Shown here: positions 40,501 through 51,576 of the stretch, piece after piece
How positions within the stretch are numbered: position 1 is the first letter of the stretch
How the letters are laid out: each line of letters opens with the position of its first letter
Source of the DNA: Aphis gossypii
Lineage: Eukaryota > Arthropoda > Insecta > Hemiptera > Aphididae
DNA length: 64,000 nucleotides
Assembly (NCBI RefSeq): GCF_020184175.1
Contig: NW_026083004.1
Location: 17,229-81,228, forward strand
Direction: 5' to 3'
Notes under the pieces: generated by a model
Databases searched by the model: none
What the model was told of the DNA's origin: nothing
The model's input: the letters and a program-made list of their open reading frames with translations, nothing else
Program-made: the position numbers and the translations under genes

Positions 40501-43500
40501 ATTTTTTTCATTTAAAATTGGATAAATTCTTTTTAGGATAATTTTTTCGAGGATTTTAGAGAACGTAGGGAGAAGACTGATGGGTCTGTAAGAAGACGGG
40601 ATATCGGGTGGCTTGCCCGGTTTATGAATAAGAATGATGACTGAGTGCTTCCATGTGAGGTAAGATAGCGTGAAAGCTCGAGCGTACTTATTTTTATGCC
40701 AGGGCGAAAGTAAGCTGAGGAGATAGTAGTAGGAATGTGGTTTAAGGTCAAAGCAATGTTTGTAGCTTGTATACAATTATTTTGAAACGAAGGAAGTATT
40801 GTGTGCTTGATATTGGGTTTTATTAGTATTGCTGAGCCGGCGTGTGCTGAGCCATCAGGGTGGTCGCAGTGGTACGTTATATAGCCAGGTAATTTGAACG
40901 AGGAGGTTGGTGTTAGATGGGTTTCACTAATAAGAAGTAAATCTATCGAATTTAGTAGAAGGAATGCAGAGAGTTCGTTTTTTTGATGGGTTAGTCCGTT
41001 AGCGTTCCATAAAAGTATTGAGATCGGGTGATGGATAGTATTTTGTCTATTTACCATTGTTAGGATGGATGAGTTTTTCTATTAGAGAAGTGAGCAAGGA
41101 GATTAAAGAATTGATAGTAGCTTGAAAATTATTAAGAAAGGACGCCATTTGGTGGGCTAGGTTGTCGGTGTTCGAGGTATCATTAGGGGGGTAAGGCTGA
41201 ATAGAGGGGTCGTTTTTGGTTGCATTGGCATAAGTTTTTTTTGGTAACGAGTTCATATTGGAGGGGGCGTTTACATTAGTAGGTGTTACATTAGTGACCA
41301 TATGGGTAGGATTAACTTGAGCTGAGTATGACTTCTTAGAATTGTGTGAGGCTTGGATTTTTTTGTAGGCTGGGCAACCTCTGTAGTTTGCCGGGTGATC
41401 ACCGCTGCAAAGCACACATTTGGCTGGTAAACTTGCAGGTTTTAAGCAGACATCCGAGGTATGAGGATCTCCACAGCGAACACATTTTGGCGCATGATTA
41501 CAGTAGGATTTAGTGTGGCCGAAACCTTGGCATCGGAGACATTGAATTGGTTGATGATTAGCTCGGGGTTCTTCAATTTTTATTTTTGAATAGAATAAGT
41601 GATCGATATTAAATACATCTCTGTTATTGATGTTGGGCTTTAAGTCAATAAAAAATAACGGCAGAGGTTGTTTGGTGATGCGCTGTAACACATTAGTTAT
41701 GTTTCGTGGCGTGTGCCCGAGAGCTATAAGTTCGTTTTTGATTTCAGAAATTGGAGTTGAGTGGTGTAGGTTCCTGATAACAACTCTGAAGGCTCTGTCT
41801 TCTTTGAGTTGAAACGTATGAAAATCAGCTTTGTTGGATTGTAGAAATTTAATCACAGTGGGATAAGAATCAGCAGAGCTAGTGGACAGTTTGATACCAT
41901 TAATGGAACTTTTGCACGAAAAAGGTTCCCCTTTTGTTATTTCTTTGACGCTATCAGAAAAGGCTTTGAAGTCCTTGACAGTGCGAATAAATATAGGTGG
42001 TGGAGGTTTGATTTGGGCGGAGAGAGGTTCATTGATTTCTGAATCTTGTTCCATTTTTTCGGTTTCGTCAACCGGGTCGGAGAAAATTGCGAAACGATTT
42101 TTTGACGCGAATTTTTTTGTGTTTGTTACTGGGTTTGAGTCTGGGGATGTTGAAAGCGGATTTGCACGTTTTTTAACAGTCGGAGTGGTCCCACCAACCT
42201 CAAGCTCTGAATGGGCAGAATGGTTTGGTGATTTATTTGGCACGCTCTGTATACGTGATTTAGGGATAATTAAGGGAGATACGACAGTTTTAGATTTATA
42301 TGATGCCATAGTGCATGCAGGTAATTAGGATATAGTGCTTATCGCGCGGCGATAAGACGTACGCTACACGGCAACCGGCCCGGTGACCGACCGTGGCGCT
42401 GCCGCCGTACAGAATATAACAATTAGTCGAGTAATTATTTTTTTAACGTTACCGAAGTTAGGGGAGATGCTGGTGCAGCTGCAGATGTGGTGCCCAGTTC
42501 TTTCGACACAGCTTCCTTTTTTCGAGATGTACGTCTTTGAATGGAGAAAATTGGTGCAGTATAAAGTATAACAAAAAAAAAATTTTGAACGGAGTAATAG
42601 CGAACGATGTTTCATGGACAACGGTCGACATGGGACTCACAGTGATTACATAAAAATAAAATAATATTCATACATAATAATATAACATTATATTCATAAA
42701 TAAAATAATAAAATATAATTCTATACTAAAATGATTGAATTTATTGTTAGTATTTTAGTAATTAAATATGATAACAAATCAATTTATGATCAAATGAACT
42801 AGGTAATTAAATAAGTTTTAAAAACATTTTATAGACTAAATAATTTTGAAACTTTGTTTCAAATTTAAATATAATTTTTTCATTTATTACCTGAAACAAG
42901 CATCCTGGAATTTTTAGGTTGGTTTTCAATGATTTTACATTGATTAGAATCTAACTGTGTAACTTTAAATGGTGATGCAGTTGTATGTACAACAGTTGAC
43001 TTTTCGATAATTGTTCCTAAAAAATATAATTTATTTGTAAATATATTTATTATAAAGTATATATGGTAAATAATTTAGTATTGTTTACCATAAGTATTAT
43101 ATGAATCATTCAGATTAGTTGAAAAGTTAAAAATATCTGGTGAATTAGGAGTATCATTCTGACTATTTTTTAAATAACAAAAATCATCTAAAAAATCTTA
43201 AAAAAAAAGTATAAAATATATTATTTTATACAATAATAATATATATTATGTATGGGTGTATGTATATACAGTATTATATAACATGCTTAATTTTCGTGTC
43301 ATAATATTATATTTGAGTTTTTATTAAAATATAATCATTTTTTTTTTTAGAACAATACCTTGTCTAGAAGTAGTTGCATCAAACAATCTTCTTTTAATTG
43401 GAGTATGTGAACTCTTTTGACAATTTTTTAATGCCTCGTAATTATCAGCAGATTTTGATAAATCATCTGGATTAAAGTTTAAAATTAATTGTTAATTTTG

Positions 43501-44191
43501 GTTAGTATTTACCGGTATTTACACTATCTTAATTCTTTTGGCATAATTATTATGATTAAGTTGTTATTATAAGTCATACATTTTTTAGAACAACACCCTG
43601 ACTAGAAGGAGTTACATCAAATAAACGTCTTTTAATCGGAACTTGTTGAACTTAACAATTTTTTAATGCCTCGTAATTATCAGCAGATTTTAATAAATCA
43701 TCTAGATAAAAGTTTATAATTTATTATTAATAGTTAATTATATAGTTATTTTATGGTTTTAAAATTTACCTTTGTTTAACAATTCGTTGAAAATAGGAGG
43801 ACCGATCTTGAATCACTATTTTTTTACCTCTAATTTTGGTTTGAATTTCATCACAAGTTGAAAGATCAGATGTTTCTTCAGCTTTTTTCATTTTTGATTT
43901 AGCTTCAAGATAACTGGCTACAGTAAAATAGAAAAATCAATTGATAACCGCTCATAAAAAAAAAAAAAAAAATTATCCAATAAATAGGTGAGTAACTTAC
44001 AATTACCAATGCCTTTTTTTAATATTCTTGAAGGAAAATAATCAAAATCATATTTATTTATTTACTATTGTTCTATGATGTATATGTTTTTTTATATTTT
44101 TTTTGGGCCAACCACAAACATCTTTTTTTGCCCAATGGCTAGGAACAGCTTCAACTGAATTTTCGTTGGTGAAATGCACCACAGTCCACAT
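37593..44191 (-). CDS. DUF4806-family protein, multi-exon host gene
   Basis: Start at 44191: MWTVVHFTNENSVEAVPSHW, the usual N-terminal block of insect DUF4806 proteins, then KDVCGWPKK. Exons read on the minus strand with matching GT-AG ends: 44191 to about 44100 (plus YDFDYFPSRILKKGIG near 44000-44050, join unresolved), 43770-43917, 43359-43466, 43089-43187, 42891-43016, 39137-39211, 38806-39059, 38461-38620 and 37593-37807. The DUF4806 core spans the last three: LLLPLHNEDELNNFEEKL; STVRQMMRTIFDDEF and SYVGQKKKKIFSSLA; then IRRIRNFQEVTNADIEM and GAAFRKK. Middle exons are Ser/Thr/Asn-rich linkers. Function unknown; the family is expanded in aphids. A Jockey LINE occupies the intron between 39211 and 42891. 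The last exon reads about 40 low-complexity residues past the domain, so its end is unsure. Confidence 0.72.
39642..41057 (-). pseudogene. Jockey ORF2 (endonuclease/reverse transcriptase), deleted and frameshifted
   Basis: The endonuclease N-terminal half is open from 41057: ISILLWNANGLTHQKNEL, LLISETHL, YHCDHPDGSAHAGSAILIK (APE-type motifs). Near 40775 it jumps to the RT domain: HKPGKPPDIPSSYRPISLLP, AQFSFRSNHSSLHQIHR, FLDVAQAFDRVWH, then FADDTAII (catalytic YADD-type box, about 40110) and YLGLHLDKRLTW. The endonuclease C-terminus and RT N-terminus are missing, and frame changes near 40190 and 39930 split the rest. Not functional as read. Confidence 0.85.
41047..42309 (-). CDS. Jockey ORF1 (Gag-like RNA-binding protein)
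   Basis: Intact 420-codon ORF. N-terminal Ser/Thr/Pro-rich region, then an RRM-like segment (KAFSDSVKEITKGEPF; FRVVIRNLHHSTPISEIKNE), followed by three tandem CCHC knuckles from about residue 245: CLRCQGFGHTKSYC, CVRCGDPHTSDVC and CVLCSGDHPANYRGC. This is the standard Jockey/I-clade ORF1, which coats the LINE RNA for import and retrotransposition. The ORF2 start codon overlaps its stop (ATGGTAAATAG), which fits termination-reinitiation. Confidence 0.9.
   Translation of the reverse strand: MASYKSKTVVSPLIIPKSRIQSVPNKSPNHSAHSELEVGGTTPTVKKRANPLSTSPDSNPVTNTKKFASKNRFAIFSDPVDETEKMEQDSEINEPLSAQIKPPPPIFIRTVKDFKAFSDSVKEITKGEPFSCKSSINGIKLSTSSADSYPTVIKFLQSNKADFHTFQLKEDRAFRVVIRNLHHSTPISEIKNELIALGHTPRNITNVLQRITKQPLPLFFIDLKPNINNRDVFNIDHLFYSKIKIEEPRANHQPIQCLRCQGFGHTKSYCNHAPKCVRCGDPHTSDVCLKPASLPAKCVLCSGDHPANYRGCPAYKKIQASHNSKKSYSAQVNPTHMVTNVTPTNVNAPSNMNSLPKKTYANATKNDPSIQPYPPNDTSNTDNLAHQMASFLNNFQATINSLISLLTSLIEKLIHPNNGK
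43597..43701 (-). pseudogene. Duplicated exon of the DUF4806 gene with a stop
   Basis: Tandem copy of the exon at 43359-43466, 238 bp away. Both read DDL.KSADNYEALKNC ... PIKRRLFD with intact acceptor and donor positions. This copy is 105 nt (frame-preserving) but has TAA immediately after the KNC codons. If included in the mRNA it would truncate the protein before the DUF4806 core; it may be skipped or act as a poison exon. Confidence 0.65.
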
Positions 44192-44505
44192 TTTAATCTA
44201 CTGAAAAATAGAATAATTTTAATATTTTTTTTTATAGCTTTTTTCAAAATAACAATGTTCTTCTTAATTATATTTTATTTTTTTATATAGGTATACAAAT
44301 TAACTTAAGATATTTTAATTTAACATATACTTTATTTATTAAGAATTAAGAATATTAAAATTGATTTTAAATTCAACATTATCTTTAATTTAAAAAAGAT
44401 GTTTGCTCATTATCTGTTTTTTCTCTCTGATCCACTTGTAATATAGTGTGTTATTGGTTTTGATATTATAGAGTAAACTATTATTATCAAACTTAATTAA
44501 ATTAA

Positions 44506-45071
44506 CCAACAAAACATAAATGTAAAATGATAGCCAAGTTCAATTAAATAATATGCTTTGGTTGTTGACTTCAACGACAAAAGAAGTGATATCTAAATGG
44601 ATGCCAAGTTCAATGGTCAGTCCTGAAATTTATTTATAACAACATAAAATATAATTTCTTCTTATCACTTAGGATAATGTTTTGAAGCCTAAGGTCTGAC
44701 TTGGCTAGTTGTCATATACGAATTATTATTAAGTACCAACCAAAACAGTCATGGAAGAGCACTGTGTTTGATAGCTAGTTTCTACCAGCAAGCCAAATTT
44801 TTAGAAGGATAAAAAAGAACTTACAACTTTAGAACTTGAGAAGGCTATAACATAATTCGTATATGGAAACTAGCCAAGTCAGACCTTAGGCTTCAAAACA
44901 TTATCCTAAGTGATAAGAAGAAATTATATTTTATGTTGTTATAAATAAATTTCAGGACTGACCATTGAACTTGGCATCCATTAGATCTCACTTCTTTTGT
45001 CGTTGAAGTCAACAACCAAAGCATATTATTTAATTGAACTTGGCTATCATTTTACATTTATGTTTTGTTGG
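44506..45071. mobile_element. Long palindromic (foldback) element
   Basis: Two near-identical inverted arms of about 225 bp (44506-44733 and 44848-45071) with outer ends CCAACAAAACATAAATG/CATTTATGTTTTGTTGG surround a 115-bp unique centre. No coding capacity. Arms differ by only a few bases (for example GTGATATCTAAATGG versus GTGAGATCTAATGG), so the insertion is young. A clear TSD was not found. Likely a MITE/foldback DNA transposon. Confidence 0.8.
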
Positions 45072-45089
45072 GATATCATTACTTTTTTG

Positions 45090-46130
45090 TAAGTAAATTA
45101 TTAATAGCTATTAAATCATATTAAAATAATTTTCAAATGGTTTTTAATAAACTATTGTATTTTCCTACATAAGTATAAAAAAAAAAAAAATTATTTTATT
45201 TTATTTTATTTTTTTTATTAATTTAATTTTTATTTTTTTTTAATTTTTAATTTAATTTTTCAATTTAAGTCATCACTACATTAAATTAGAGGCAATTATT
45301 AATTAATTGAAAAATAAAACATAATAGATAATTAATTGCAATATTATAATAAAATCAATTGATAAAAAATTAAAAAAAAATTAAAAATTAAAAATCTTCA
45401 AGTTTCTGATTTTTTCCTTTGTATTAACCTAACTACCTATCTGTATGCCAAATTTGAACTTTCTAGGTCATCTGGAACTGGGTTAGAATTTTGATCTATA
45501 GGTAAGTCAATCAGTCATAAAAATGACGATTTTGGGACGTTAATATCTAAATGACGGTTTGAGGTATGTTTATGAAATTTGGAAAACATGTGTATCTCGT
45601 AAGGCTCAATATATGAGCCAAATTTGACATGTTTATGTTGAATAGTTTTTGAGTTATGAAGGGGTCAAAAGTGGCTCCAAATGGTTCGTGTAATATTACA
45701 CACGGTGCTGCTCGCTAGTTCTGTAGCTAGAACTTGGCTTGACACGCTACCGCGTGTCTAGATATAATTATTGTAGTTAAAAGTAACTTAAAAATATTTA
45801 AATAAATGTATTCCTAGATGATTTAATCATTCAAATTAATTGAACTAGATGTATAATTAGGTGATATTTATATACCTAATTTTTATTTGTTATATAATAT
45901 ATTATTATAATTACTTGTAACATGGTGTCATATATCGACCAAAAAAATCACTTTGGTAGAAGGTTTCAAAGAGAATTACCTATTATAACTTTAGGTACAT
46001 AATGAAAAATTGTCTGCAAATTTATAATTATAGGTTTCTATCTGGTACAATTGTACTTAATTGATATATATATATATATACTTAATATTATAAAGCTGAT
46101 AGAAAATAAAAGATATTTACAAAAAAAAAA
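45090..46130. other. AT-rich spacer with possible Helentron-like 3' end
   Basis: 45090-45410 is poly-A/T. 45420-45761 is more complex and ends with two successive hairpins: AGTTCT...AGAACT (about 45717-45734) and GACACGCTACCGCGTGTC (45741-45758, 7-bp stem), the latter followed by CTAG. Hairpin plus CTAG is reminiscent of Helitron/Helentron 3' termini. No helicase nearby. 45770-46130 has no feature. Confidence 0.4.
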
Positions 46131-46173
46131 AAAAAATAACTATCTACATTTAAAAAATTGTTTGATTTTCCAA

Positions 46174-48260
46174 CTATGATGATGAATGTAATAAAGGGAT
46201 AGCAATGCAATCTTTATTGCATGATAATATCATAACTTTATTTTGAATATCATTTATAATCCACTTATATAAATTAGTTGATAATTGTTTAACAATATAT
46301 ATACCAAAGCAAGATGATCTTATAGGTTTATCATAAAATATTTCCTTAATTTCAAATTTTCTTCGAATTAGAACTACTTCACCAGTGTTATGTGAGTGAG
46401 CAATATTAATTAATTTTATAATTTCATTAGTTTTAGAAACAAAATAAGAATCAGCATCTATTTTACATTTAATTTTAAAACTATTCAAAACTAAAGAATT
46501 GAATTGTGGATTAACGCTGCCACTTAATAAAGGTCCATCAGTATGTGGTCCTAATAACAAACCATTGTCACCACTTGGGACAGTTTCATTTTTATTAAGA
46601 CCAAAGTTTCCATTTTCATTATATCTCATTACTACTTGTTCTAACGGCTTATTAGGCTGCCTAAGCATACTTTTTAGAACTTTCATATAATTTTCAAATG
46701 GGAATGCACTGCAATTATCGAGTGGCCCATACTGTTTATAATCATCCACTAAATGAATTAATCCATGAACGTTGGAAGATACTAGATACTGTCCATAAAT
46801 TTGTTCAAATGTTTCAACAAAGTAATTTAACAAGTCATCAGCATATGGTATAAATGATCTACAATTAGGAGACAATAATATAATCATTGCTATATTAAGG
46901 GCCATAAAGTTTTTTAAACAATCATCAGACACAATGTTTTTCAATATAACAGGACCAATATACAACAAAAATGAACGGAATTCAGTAGCCTTCCAACGTG
47001 CCATTTCATTAAAGATCTAGGTTTCCGAGAAAATTCACACGGAAATTCAGATTTGAAACTTAAAGATAAATAAGATAATTGTTTTATTTTTGAAGATGGT
47101 AAACGAACACTTAACGGTCCTTTGATCCACAACAGCAAGAGTTTTTTCATTACACCAAGAGTTACTAAATGCATGTAATCGAGGGAGAAAGAGGTTACAA
47201 CATTCACACCAGATATTTCTACTATCCTTGAAATATTAGTATGAGGTAAATGGTGATGTATATCAGTTTGATTAACATAATTATAATGCGTTCGCTTGAC
47301 TTCTCAATTGGACATATCACAATAAGGAAAACATAGCCGATTCTCTTTATACTCTCCTTCAATTTCACATCTTGTGCAAGAAGAAAACCCATTATGACCT
47401 TTTATTTTCAAAATGAATGCCTTTGCGGGAGTATCACAACAAAAAACATCTAATAAAATCTTATAAATATTATTATTAATCACTAGACCATTGTCAACTA
47501 AATGCTTTGCTTCATCTATAAAATCTTTTAAAAATACATTACTATCATGTGGCTTTTCAATACCAAAAATATAGTCCAACTGGAAAACAACATTAGATTT
47601 AGATCTCATATAAGCTAAAATGGTCCAAAATTGATTGGAATTACTTTAGAATAGGCAATCCATCGATACCAATAACAAGATTTATTTCTTGTGAAGAATG
47701 ATCAATTACATTAAAAGTTGAAAAGTTATCGATTAATTCCATTTTCAATACCAAAATGGTAATATTTACCAGGATCAACAATTCGCATTTTACTTAACTC
47801 TACTGGTTTTGTGTGTAAAATAGTCCTAGCATCTTTAGGCAAAGAAGAAAAACATTTATGTTTTCTTAAAATTAATAGAAGGCTATTTAAGGCGGTATGT
47901 GGAATTTTGTTTTGTATTGACCAATTTGACCAATCAGCCAATTCAAAACAAAAAGATTTTTCTGTATTAAATATAAAATCATCATCAATTAAAGTATTTA
48001 TGTTTAACAAATCATCAACATTTTCAGTGTTTAAACTATGCTTTAGAGACTTATTGATATTATTGGTTGAACTATCATCTGATACAAAATCATTATTAAT
48101 TGTTTCAACTATGTTATTTTCTGTAGTATGTATTAAATTACTAGGAGAGTTATCAATATTATCTATAGAGTCATCAATAAAAAAAGAATTATCTTGTAAA
48201 GATTTATAATGGGCTTCTAACTCTTCATTTATTCTCCTTTTTTTTTGATCGATAACTCAA
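46174..48260 (-). pseudogene. CACTA/EnSpm-like transposase, several breaks
   Basis: Minus-strand pieces in order: 48010-47726 (acidic N-terminus, FELADWSNWSIQNKIPHTAL and LPKDARTILHTK), 47609-47304 (VVFQLDYIFGIEKPHDSN, then a cysteine-rich GHNGFSSCTRCEIEG), 47207-46941 (SLDYMHLVTLGVMKKLLLLW and FPCEFSRKPRSL), and 47004-46174 (ARWKATEFRSFLLYIGPVIL, NVHGLIHLVDDYKQYGPL, AFPFENYMKVLKSMLRQP). This order matches the tnp2/DUF4218-like transposases widespread in insect genomes. Stops and frame changes near 47625, 47290 and 47000 separate the pieces; the last 276-codon frame is intact. No CACTA terminus was identified. Confidence 0.6.
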
Positions 48261-48370
48261 GGGAAATGATTTTTTCATATTTCAACTAGGTATAAACAAA
48301 AAAAATTAATAGGGGTTAGGTAGTATCTATAATTCATTTATTAATTTCATTAAATACATCAAATTTAGTT

Positions 48371-48575
48371 TCATTAGTCTACACATACACTGAGTGCGCC
48401 GAAAGAGTGCAAGTCGGCTAGCGCATCCTCCCGCGTCTCTCTGCTATCGAAACCGGTTTCCCTATGGCAGAGTGGCGTTTGGGGTTGCGCAGTAAAACCG
48501 ATTTAGGTCGCCGCCGACTTGCGCTCTCTCAGCGCACTCAGTATATGTAGTAGGCTATGTATAGACTAATGAAAA
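48371..48575. mobile_element. Inverted-repeat MITE (about 205 bp)
   Basis: Ends TTTCATTAGTCTACACATA and its inverse TATAGACTAATGAAA; inside them ACTGAGTGCGC and AGTGCAAGTCGGC are inverted against GCCGACTTGCGCTC and GCGCACTCAGT. Total arm length is about 55 bp with one 17-bp indel. The centre is GC-rich. No ORF. Confidence 0.7.
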
Positions 48576-48967
48576 TGATACTGTATAATAATAATAAGTC
48601 CTATATAGAATAAAGCATAATATTATGATATTAAACATAATTTTGTAAGTTCATTATGTTCAATATGTATTGTAAATCTATATTATGTGATGCATAATTA
48701 CTGAAGGCTCAACGGTTTATATTCACGATTTGCTACGATCATTATTTTAGATTTCCAGTACACATTGACACAATAAATCAAAAATACGCGAGTTAAGAAT
48801 GAACATAATTATTATAGATTTACACATTACTTTGTTTTAAATATTTGCTCGTAATCAGATTCCAAACAGAAAACAAAATAATTCCACATACTATGCAAGA
48901 CAAAAACTCAACTTTGATAGTGAAAACAACGAATTCACAAATAGGTATGTTATATTTTTTAGGTAGC

Positions 48968-49338
48968 TGTTGTAACGTGTCCGCTTCAGCACTCGAAATA
49001 GAATTAGATGTATAATAAAAATACACAATTGTTTGTAATATTCAAAGTATTTATTTATTAAAACATAACAAACGTCTGTTCTGGATTTAGAAGTACATAC
49101 TCTCGTCGTCTCTCGTATTCGACTCCCCGAGATTATCTAACACATTCCTATTTATGCTATTCGGAGTCACCTTGTTATGATGACGTCCGTACGATCTCAA
49201 GGTGTACTCTAATTCTAGTCATCACCTTTGACCTACACACAGGCTTTCCTATAATATGGACTTTTATCAAAGTCAACGAATGTCAGTACATACATACTTA
49301 TACATATTACTTATATACTAATAATAAGGATTATTACA
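48968..49338 (-). repeat. 3' LTR of second errantivirus-like element
   Basis: Starts on the minus strand with TGTAATAATCC and ends CGTTACAACA. The plus-strand end TTATTACA is followed by the element's polypurine tract in reverse (TTCCTCCATCCCTA). Confidence 0.9.
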
Positions 49339-49499
49339 TTCCTCCATCCCTAGAATGAAATTATATTTTGATACAATAAGAACTTAAATACTATGCCTAA
49401 ATTCTAAAACAATTATAATTTCATACAAAAAAATTTTTTTTTTTTTTTATATATCAGTTACTCTGATTGCGTCAAAATGTACAGGGTTATAATCGCGTA

Positions 49500-51245
49500 A
49501 TGGTTCCGGAGGTGCTGTTGAAACAATACAATATTTTTTAAACATGCTACAAACAAATAAGATTATAAACAAAATTACAATGCTATAAAACATATAGTTA
49601 TAATTTTTGTGTACCTCGTGTACAGATTGTTTTGTAATTTGATAATCAATATCTTTATTATGTCATCCAAAGAACTAGATATAGAATTCAAATCGTGTAG
49701 TTTTCAATTTTTCCCATATTTTTAAATGATGGTATACTAAACGTAGCATCCTGCTTTAATTTTAGATCAACCGTAATTATTTTTGTTTCCGGTATTATAT
49801 CTACTAATTGCGAATTTTGTACCGATGTAACTGGTTGCAATATATTTTGGCTTGCATACCCTTTACATTGTTCTTCGATTGTTAATAACCCTGTTCCTAT
49901 TAGCTATATATTTTCTGATTTCTCGTCTACCCCACATGTTAGTACTACATTCTCGTGTTCTACGGTATAGATCCACGTGTTCTTAAATTCTAATTTATGA
50001 AATATACTTCCATATAACTCAAAATATAAATATTTACACATTTGCGTTTTTTCCTTTTGTTTCGTAAATAACGCCATTTCACAGTTAGTATTTGCATTTT
50101 AAGAATGTATAGGTTGTACTGCATAACAGATAAAATAATTAACTAATCTTTTACATGAGTTTAATTGTTGTGGTGTAAAGTTCGTAAAATATTCATTAAA
50201 AGGACTTATCGCAATATAATCATACGTATTTTGTACGTACGCGAACTGTTTTGTTTTTAATGTTAATCGGCATCGGAATTATATGACAAAATAAAATCTG
50301 TTGATCTACCAATGGTATTTTAATATTAAACATCAGTAATTGATTATGATACACAACACTGACCTCTGATAATTGATACAAGTTATATGGGTCAATATTA
50401 TCAATATCGATCGGTAACGATGTACCTTTAGGTAATGATAATTTAATTTCTTTCATGCTTTCATGTAATGCCTCGATAGATAAAACTCCCGCATGTATTT
50501 GACCTGCCCTGGCTAAATTAATCATTTCCGATATATAATTGGTCTCGAATGCATACTGAACTAATAATAAATTTAATAACAAATATGAATCTTGTATTCG
50601 TGTTTTATGATCTACCTCAATTTTTTATTTATTACCTGATCCGATAAATTTCTTATATCTGCCATAAACTCATTAATTTTATCTCGTAAAAATGTAGTGT
50701 CCCTATAACTTTGATCTGTTTGTTTCATTACCGTTTTAATAACTCGCGTTTGTGATTTCATTATTTAACGTACTTTTTTCGGATTGTTGTAATTGTAATA
50801 CATTATTTGTATTCGTTTCTACGCACTTATTATCGCATATTCCAAATAGTAAATTTGCCAAAATTACCTATACCATCAATTAATCCTCTCCTTCCCTTTT
50901 TGAAGGATGTCCTAACGTTTTCAAAATGTTAGCCCTTTTGTTTAAAATTTCATTAGTAAAATCCGTAAATACAGTTTTAAAATTTTGACAAATGATGTTA
51001 GATCTCGATGGTATTAATTCGTTTTCCAAGCAATATTGTTTTGTACTATCTAAATATGTATCAAAAATTTTCTCGCATTCGTTATAAATTGTTAAATTAA
51101 CATATGTCAAAAGTGTCCATTGTGTGTTTATGATCCTGACGGATCCTTTATTTTCAAAATAAAGTCCTGAGTGATTGCTCACGTGTGTATGTTGTATAGT
51201 GCATGTTGTGTTCCGTGTGTTATTGTGTGTAAAATGGACAGACAT
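49500..51245 (-). pseudogene. env: F-type envelope of second errantivirus-like element, broken
   Basis: 51245-50880: ectodomain start with spaced cysteines, ending in a basic site; in the next frame RGLIDGIGNFGKF follows directly (about 50885-50845), a cleavage site plus fusion-peptide arrangement typical of errantivirus env. 50582-50220: SEMINLARAGQIHAGVLSIE and LSEVSVVYHNQLLMFNIKIP, the conserved central F-protein region. Near 49540-49610 a hydrophobic stretch (YSIVILFIILFVCSMF) is the membrane anchor, with a short tail. Multiple stops and frame changes; only described, not reassembled. Confidence 0.75.
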
Positions 51246-51311
51246 AAAATAAACCTATAACAATTTTAACTAGATTAGTGTCTATAATCCGTTATCTAAC
51301 AATTTATCAAT

Positions 51312-51342
<31 letters not shown>

Positions 51343-51576
51343 TATACTAATATACTTTATATACTACTATTTATACATTCTATGTTTGTATATATTTCCT
51401 AATTATTATTTACTATCTCTTTTAAATAGTTGTGTAATGGTCATATGAACTCTTACTATTGTTATTCTCCTAATTGATACATTACGGGTTCATGGATCTC
51501 CACGATTTCGTATGGGCTATCCAATTAGGTTCTAACTTGTTTTTCTTTTTCATATTTTTCATAAGTACCTTATCTC

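Larger units (their letters stand above)
39235..42638 (-). mobile_element. Jockey-type non-LTR retrotransposon (LINE), internally deleted
   Basis: 3.4-kb insertion bounded by a 13-bp target duplication ACAGTGATTACAT (39222-39234 and 42639-42651). A 24-nt poly-T at 39238-39261 is the poly(A) tail of the minus-strand element. The 5' end includes about 330 bp of UTR before ORF1, so the 5' end appears complete. ORF1 and ORF2 overlap by 11 nt. Part of ORF2 is missing between endonuclease and reverse transcriptase. The element has the same orientation as the DUF4806 gene it sits in. Confidence 0.92.

Noticed and set aside
41882..42328. 148-codon frame on + opposite Jockey ORF1
   Set aside because: Antisense shadow of ORF1; no motif or transcript signal.
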